Source: Marinobacter sp. THAF197a
Lineage (GTDB): Bacteria > Pseudomonadota > Gammaproteobacteria > Pseudomonadales > Oleiphilaceae
Assembly (NCBI RefSeq): GCF_009363275.1
Contig: NZ_CP045324.1
Span: forward strand, 1,054,001-1,118,000
Length of the DNA stretch: 64,000 nt
Direction of reading: 5' to 3'
The notes under the pieces are model-generated. The model saw nothing but the letters and a program-made list of their open reading frames with translations, did not search any database and had not been told where the DNA came from. Made by a program: the position numbers and the translations under genes. The stretch's first letter is position 1; each line of letters opens with the position of its first letter. Shown piece after piece: positions 61,402 through 64,000 of this stretch.

Positions 61402-62508
61402 TCAGCGACCAGACTTCACGCTGGTCCAGGTACGGGTCATCAGGCGCTGGGCGTCCTGGGGCCGACCTTCCATGATGTAGAGATTCTTCATCACCTCATC
61501 AGTGGGGTAGATGCTGGTGTCTTCCAGGATCTCCGGGTTCACAAACTCGTCCGCCGCCTTGTTCGGGTTGGCGTACCACACGTAGTTGGTGACGTCTGCG
61601 ATGATCTCCGGGCGCATCAGGAAGTCCATCAGTTTGTGGGCGTTGTCCACGTTCGGTGCGCCGGCCGGAATGGTCATCATGTCAAACCACAGCACCGCAC
61701 CTTCCTTCGGGATGGTGTAGCGGATGACGTTGCCGTTCTTTGCTTCGTCAGCGCGGGCAGCGGCCTGCAGGATGTCGCCGGAGTAGCCGGCAGCCACGCA
61801 CAGGTCACCGTTGGCCAGATCGCCAATGTAGCGGGACGAATGGAAGTAGGTGATGTGGGGGCGCACAGCCCGGATCACATCGCCACCTTTTTTGATGTCG
61901 TCGGCGTTGTTGCTGTTCGGGTCCAGGCCGATGTAAGCCATGGCGGCACGCACCATCTCTTCACCGGAGTCCAGCATGGCAATGCCACAACCGCCCGCGG
62001 CCAGTTTTTTGGTCACTTCCGGATCAAACACCATGGCCCAGGAGTCTACAGGTGCCTCGTCACCCAGGATTTTCTGGATGCGGCCTTCGTTGTAGCCATA
62101 GCCGTTGGTGCCCCACAGGTAAGGCAGGGAGAACTGGCTGCCCGGGTCGACCTTTTCCAGGTTGTCCATCAGGTCCGGGTTCAGGTTGGCCATGTTTGGC
62201 AGTTTGCTGTGGTCCAGCGCCACGAAGGCCCTGGCAGTAATCTGCTTGGCTACGTAGTGGTTGGAGGGCACTACCAGGTCATATCCGGAACGGCCAGACA
62301 ACAAGGCTGCTTCGAGCACTTCGTTGCTGTCGTAAACGTCGTAGATAACCTTGATGCCGGTCTCTTCTGTGAACTTCGCCAGAGTGTCCTCGGCGATGTA
62401 GTCAGACCAGTTATAAACACGCACTTCTCCGGCGGCAAAAACCGAAGAGGCACCCAGAGACAACGCAACAGCGGCGGCAAGCGCCTGTGGCTTACACAAC
62501 TTGAACAT
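61402..62508 (-). CDS. potF: polyamine (putrescine/spermidine) substrate-binding protein PotF
   Basis: 368 residues with a signal peptide ending VFAA and the type I/II substrate-binding fold (VRVYNWSDYIAEDTLAKFTEETGIKVIYDVYDSNE). GAGGG lies about 12 bases before ATG 62508. First gene of the operon. The 266 bases to the divergent lipoprotein gene hold both promoters; I could not find a convincing -35/-10 for potF. Confidence 0.9.
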   Translation of the reverse strand: MFKLCKPQALAAAVALSLGASSVFAAGEVRVYNWSDYIAEDTLAKFTEETGIKVIYDVYDSNEVLEAALLSGRSGYDLVVPSNHYVAKQITARAFVALDHSKLPNMANLNPDLMDNLEKVDPGSQFSLPYLWGTNGYGYNEGRIQKILGDEAPVDSWAMVFDPEVTKKLAAGGCGIAMLDSGEEMVRAAMAYIGLDPNSNNADDIKKGGDVIRAVRPHITYFHSSRYIGDLANGDLCVAAGYSGDILQAAARADEAKNGNVIRYTIPKEGAVLWFDMMTIPAGAPNVDNAHKLMDFLMRPEIIADVTNYVWYANPNKAADEFVNPEILEDTSIYPTDEVMKNLYIMEGRPQDAQRLMTRTWTSVKSGR

Positions 62509-62774
62509 TGGATGGTGTCCCTCACTGAAAAGGGATGGATACAAAGCGTGCAGGACGCACGCAGTTCTTGGTGGGATTCGAGCGATTTTTAACACGAGAA
62601 CCCGGCGCGCGCTACAAAAATTTCAATGTTGGGATTGGGGGTTGTACGTAGCTGATTTTACTCTGAGCAAACGCCTTGTCCGGTGGACCTTTACCCGGTC
62701 TTTACATGGGTTGACGGACACAAAGCGCGGCCTGACGAATAATAGAGGCAAACAACAGGTCGCGGAGTAAAAAC

Positions 62775-63740
62775 ATGGAAAAATCCAGGAGGTTGTGGAC
62801 GGTGGGGTTGCTGACTCTTGCAGCCATAACGTTGTCTGGCTGCAAGGTGAGCGCCACATCCGGGGATCGCTACTACGACCGGGATGAACAGCACTTTAGC
62901 CGTGGCTATGTCCTGGATGCCCGAGACACCGGGCGCTACTTCCCCGAGGGCAGATGGAGCCTGAATTACGAGACGGAAGTGTGCATTGGCGACACCCTGT
63001 ATTTTGAAACGGCGGACCGAAGGGTGCGAGTCTATGGCTCGCCCGCCTACAGCGAAAATACCTTTCGCGCCGCCGCCACAGAGGTGAGCACCCGCATAGA
63101 CGGCGTGCTCAACCGGTTCAGAATGAGCTGGCGTGATTTCGTAGATGAGCGCAGCTCAGCCGTACCATACCCGGAGCAGGTGATCGCCTGTTTGAGTCCG
63201 AGAGTCAGCACCAATAATCTTGCATCTGGCACCCTCGCCGCTGTGGCCGTCGCTCCCTACCACCGAAGCTGGCCCTACGAGGCCGGGCAGATCTTCACCC
63301 ATGAGCTGGCCCACTACGTCCAGGAAAACCTGAGCCGGTACAACGCCGCTGCATCTCTGCTGCCCTACTGGTTTGCGGAAGGCCAGGCCGCCCTGGTGGC
63401 CGGTGACCCCGTAGCACCTGCCTACCGGCATTACGACTATGACCCCCTGCGAGACGCCACCAGAAACGACGCCAGCAATGTCAGCTACCGTTTCGAACAT
63501 TACGCACTGGCCTACCGCTATCTGGAGCGGGCCAACGGCGCACTGGAAATGACCCTGCTGCTGGATCTGGTCCAATTCATGGACTGGACAGGGGATTACC
63601 GCGGGGTGATCAGCACGGGTGAATCACGGGCCTTTGTGGAAGCCTTTGATGCCAAGGAGCTGGTGGACCATCGGGGGCGGTATATGAGCTTTGCTCGTTT
63701 TCGGGCGGACTACCATTCCCTAGTAGGAGCGGGGGGTTGA
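62775..63740 (+). CDS. putative gluzincin-type metallopeptidase lipoprotein
   Basis: 321 residues. Lipobox LSGC (Cys23) marks an outer-envelope lipoprotein. HExxH motif is H176ELAH180 in FTHELAHYVQE, with a third ligand E202 in WFAEGQAAL, the gluzincin pattern (peptidase MA-like). No named family could be assigned. GGAG about 8 bases before the ATG. Its last 21 bases overlap the permease gene. Confidence 0.72.
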   Translation: MEKSRRLWTVGLLTLAAITLSGCKVSATSGDRYYDRDEQHFSRGYVLDARDTGRYFPEGRWSLNYETEVCIGDTLYFETADRRVRVYGSPAYSENTFRAAATEVSTRIDGVLNRFRMSWRDFVDERSSAVPYPEQVIACLSPRVSTNNLASGTLAAVAVAPYHRSWPYEAGQIFTHELAHYVQENLSRYNAAASLLPYWFAEGQAALVAGDPVAPAYRHYDYDPLRDATRNDASNVSYRFEHYALAYRYLERANGALEMTLLLDLVQFMDWTGDYRGVISTGESRAFVEAFDAKELVDHRGRYMSFARFRADYHSLVGAGG

Positions 63741-64000
63741 TTCAGCGTCCATTCGGTTCCTGCTGCGTCTTCTCTCCGACATTGCGAGCAGCAGGATGCC
63801 CAGCCCAAAAAACAACGATAGGCCGGACAAGTACGCAATCTCCGACGTCAGGCTTTGGATTGGGGCTCCCATCTGATTGAGGGAGAGAAATCCTTGAATA
63901 CCGGGTTTGGCGGGAATCATCATGGTGATTGTGTCTAACCACGCCGGGAGATTAGACGCGGGCCAGGCAAAACCCGCTGTAAAGACGATAGGTAGCGAAG
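63720..64000 (-). CDS. ABC-2 type transporter permease, C-terminal fragment
   Basis: Open frame to the window edge, reading SLPIVFTAGFAWPASNLPAWLDT, then MMIPAKPGIQGFLSLNQMGAP and a last TM helix, the typical C-terminal end of YhhJ/YbhS-like ABC-2 permeases. The N-terminal part lies beyond 64000. The stop at 63720-63722 is inside the convergent lipoprotein gene. Confidence 0.75.
   Translation of the reverse strand, partial: SLPIVFTAGFAWPASNLPAWLDTITMMIPAKPGIQGFLSLNQMGAPIQSLTSEIAYLSGLSLFFGLGILLLAMSERRRSRNRMDAESTPRSY

Noticed and set aside
61636..62592. Plus-strand frame opposite potF
   Set aside because: Antisense shadow of a recognised binding-protein gene.
62509..62774. Possible sigma-70 promoter for potF
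   Set aside because: The best -35/-10 combination matched only 3 of 6 bases in the -10 element; no call was made.

Overview
The window looks like a chromosomal segment of a marine gammaproteobacterium, most probably Marinobacter or a close relative. This rests on recognised gene families and layouts: argP/argO, potFAHI, a PA2778/PA2779-like pair, an OsmC-YcaO fusion, DUF6801/DUF6160 secreted proteins, an alkylsulfatase and an orphan VgrG module. No rRNA, tRNA, CRISPR array, insertion sequence or phage genes were seen. Coding density is high and no gene-free stretch exceeds 300 bases.

Layout: 0-3.2 kb is a 2-oxoacid dehydrogenase operon (E1 alpha, E1 beta, E2; no E3). 3.3-4.6 kb holds a copper chaperone and a TerB-like protein. 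4.7-9.3 kb is an RND efflux pair with promoter and terminator. 9.3-12.4 kb holds an alkylsulfatase lipoprotein, an ACR3/bile-acid-type transporter and a SelW-like redox protein. 12.4-14.6 kb is an ECF42-type sigma factor with a DGPF (YCII) protein and a DUF1428 protein, with a matching TGTCGA promoter. 14.6-21.6 kb is housekeeping: OsmC-YcaO, MtfA-like peptidase, UspA, RNase Z, dienoyl-CoA isomerase, CPBP protease. 21.6-29.4 kb has ArgP/ArgO, a thioesterase, a GGDEF-EAL protein, an esterase, and a COG0523 GTPase plus DUF2238 membrane protein behind a Zur-like box. 29.4-33.4 kb has two secreted proteins and an AraC regulator. 33.6-40.8 kb has a methyltransferase, the PA2779/PA2778 pair, a YebC-family/GATase/phospholipase D operon, a Sel1 protein, an ODP-like di-iron protein and an SRPBCC protein.

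40.9-48.0 kb is the clearest accessory island: an orphan type VI secretion module of VgrG, DUF4123 adaptor, a 709-residue LysM cargo protein and a SUMF1-fold lipoprotein joined by stop/start overlaps, followed by a convergent second SUMF1 lipoprotein and two DUF3592-type membrane proteins. The island is visibly more A+T-rich than its surroundings, and vgrG changes codon style near its 3' end.

49.6-64 kb holds a subtilase, a DCC thioredoxin-like protein, an AI-2E family transporter, an alcohol dehydrogenase-like/proline racemase-like pair, a methyltransferase fused to a membrane domain, an ECF sigma/anti-sigma pair divergent from a cupin with mirror-image ECF promoters, a VOC protein, the potFAHI polyamine operon, a metallopeptidase-like lipoprotein, and the 3' end of an ABC-2 permease gene that runs off the window.
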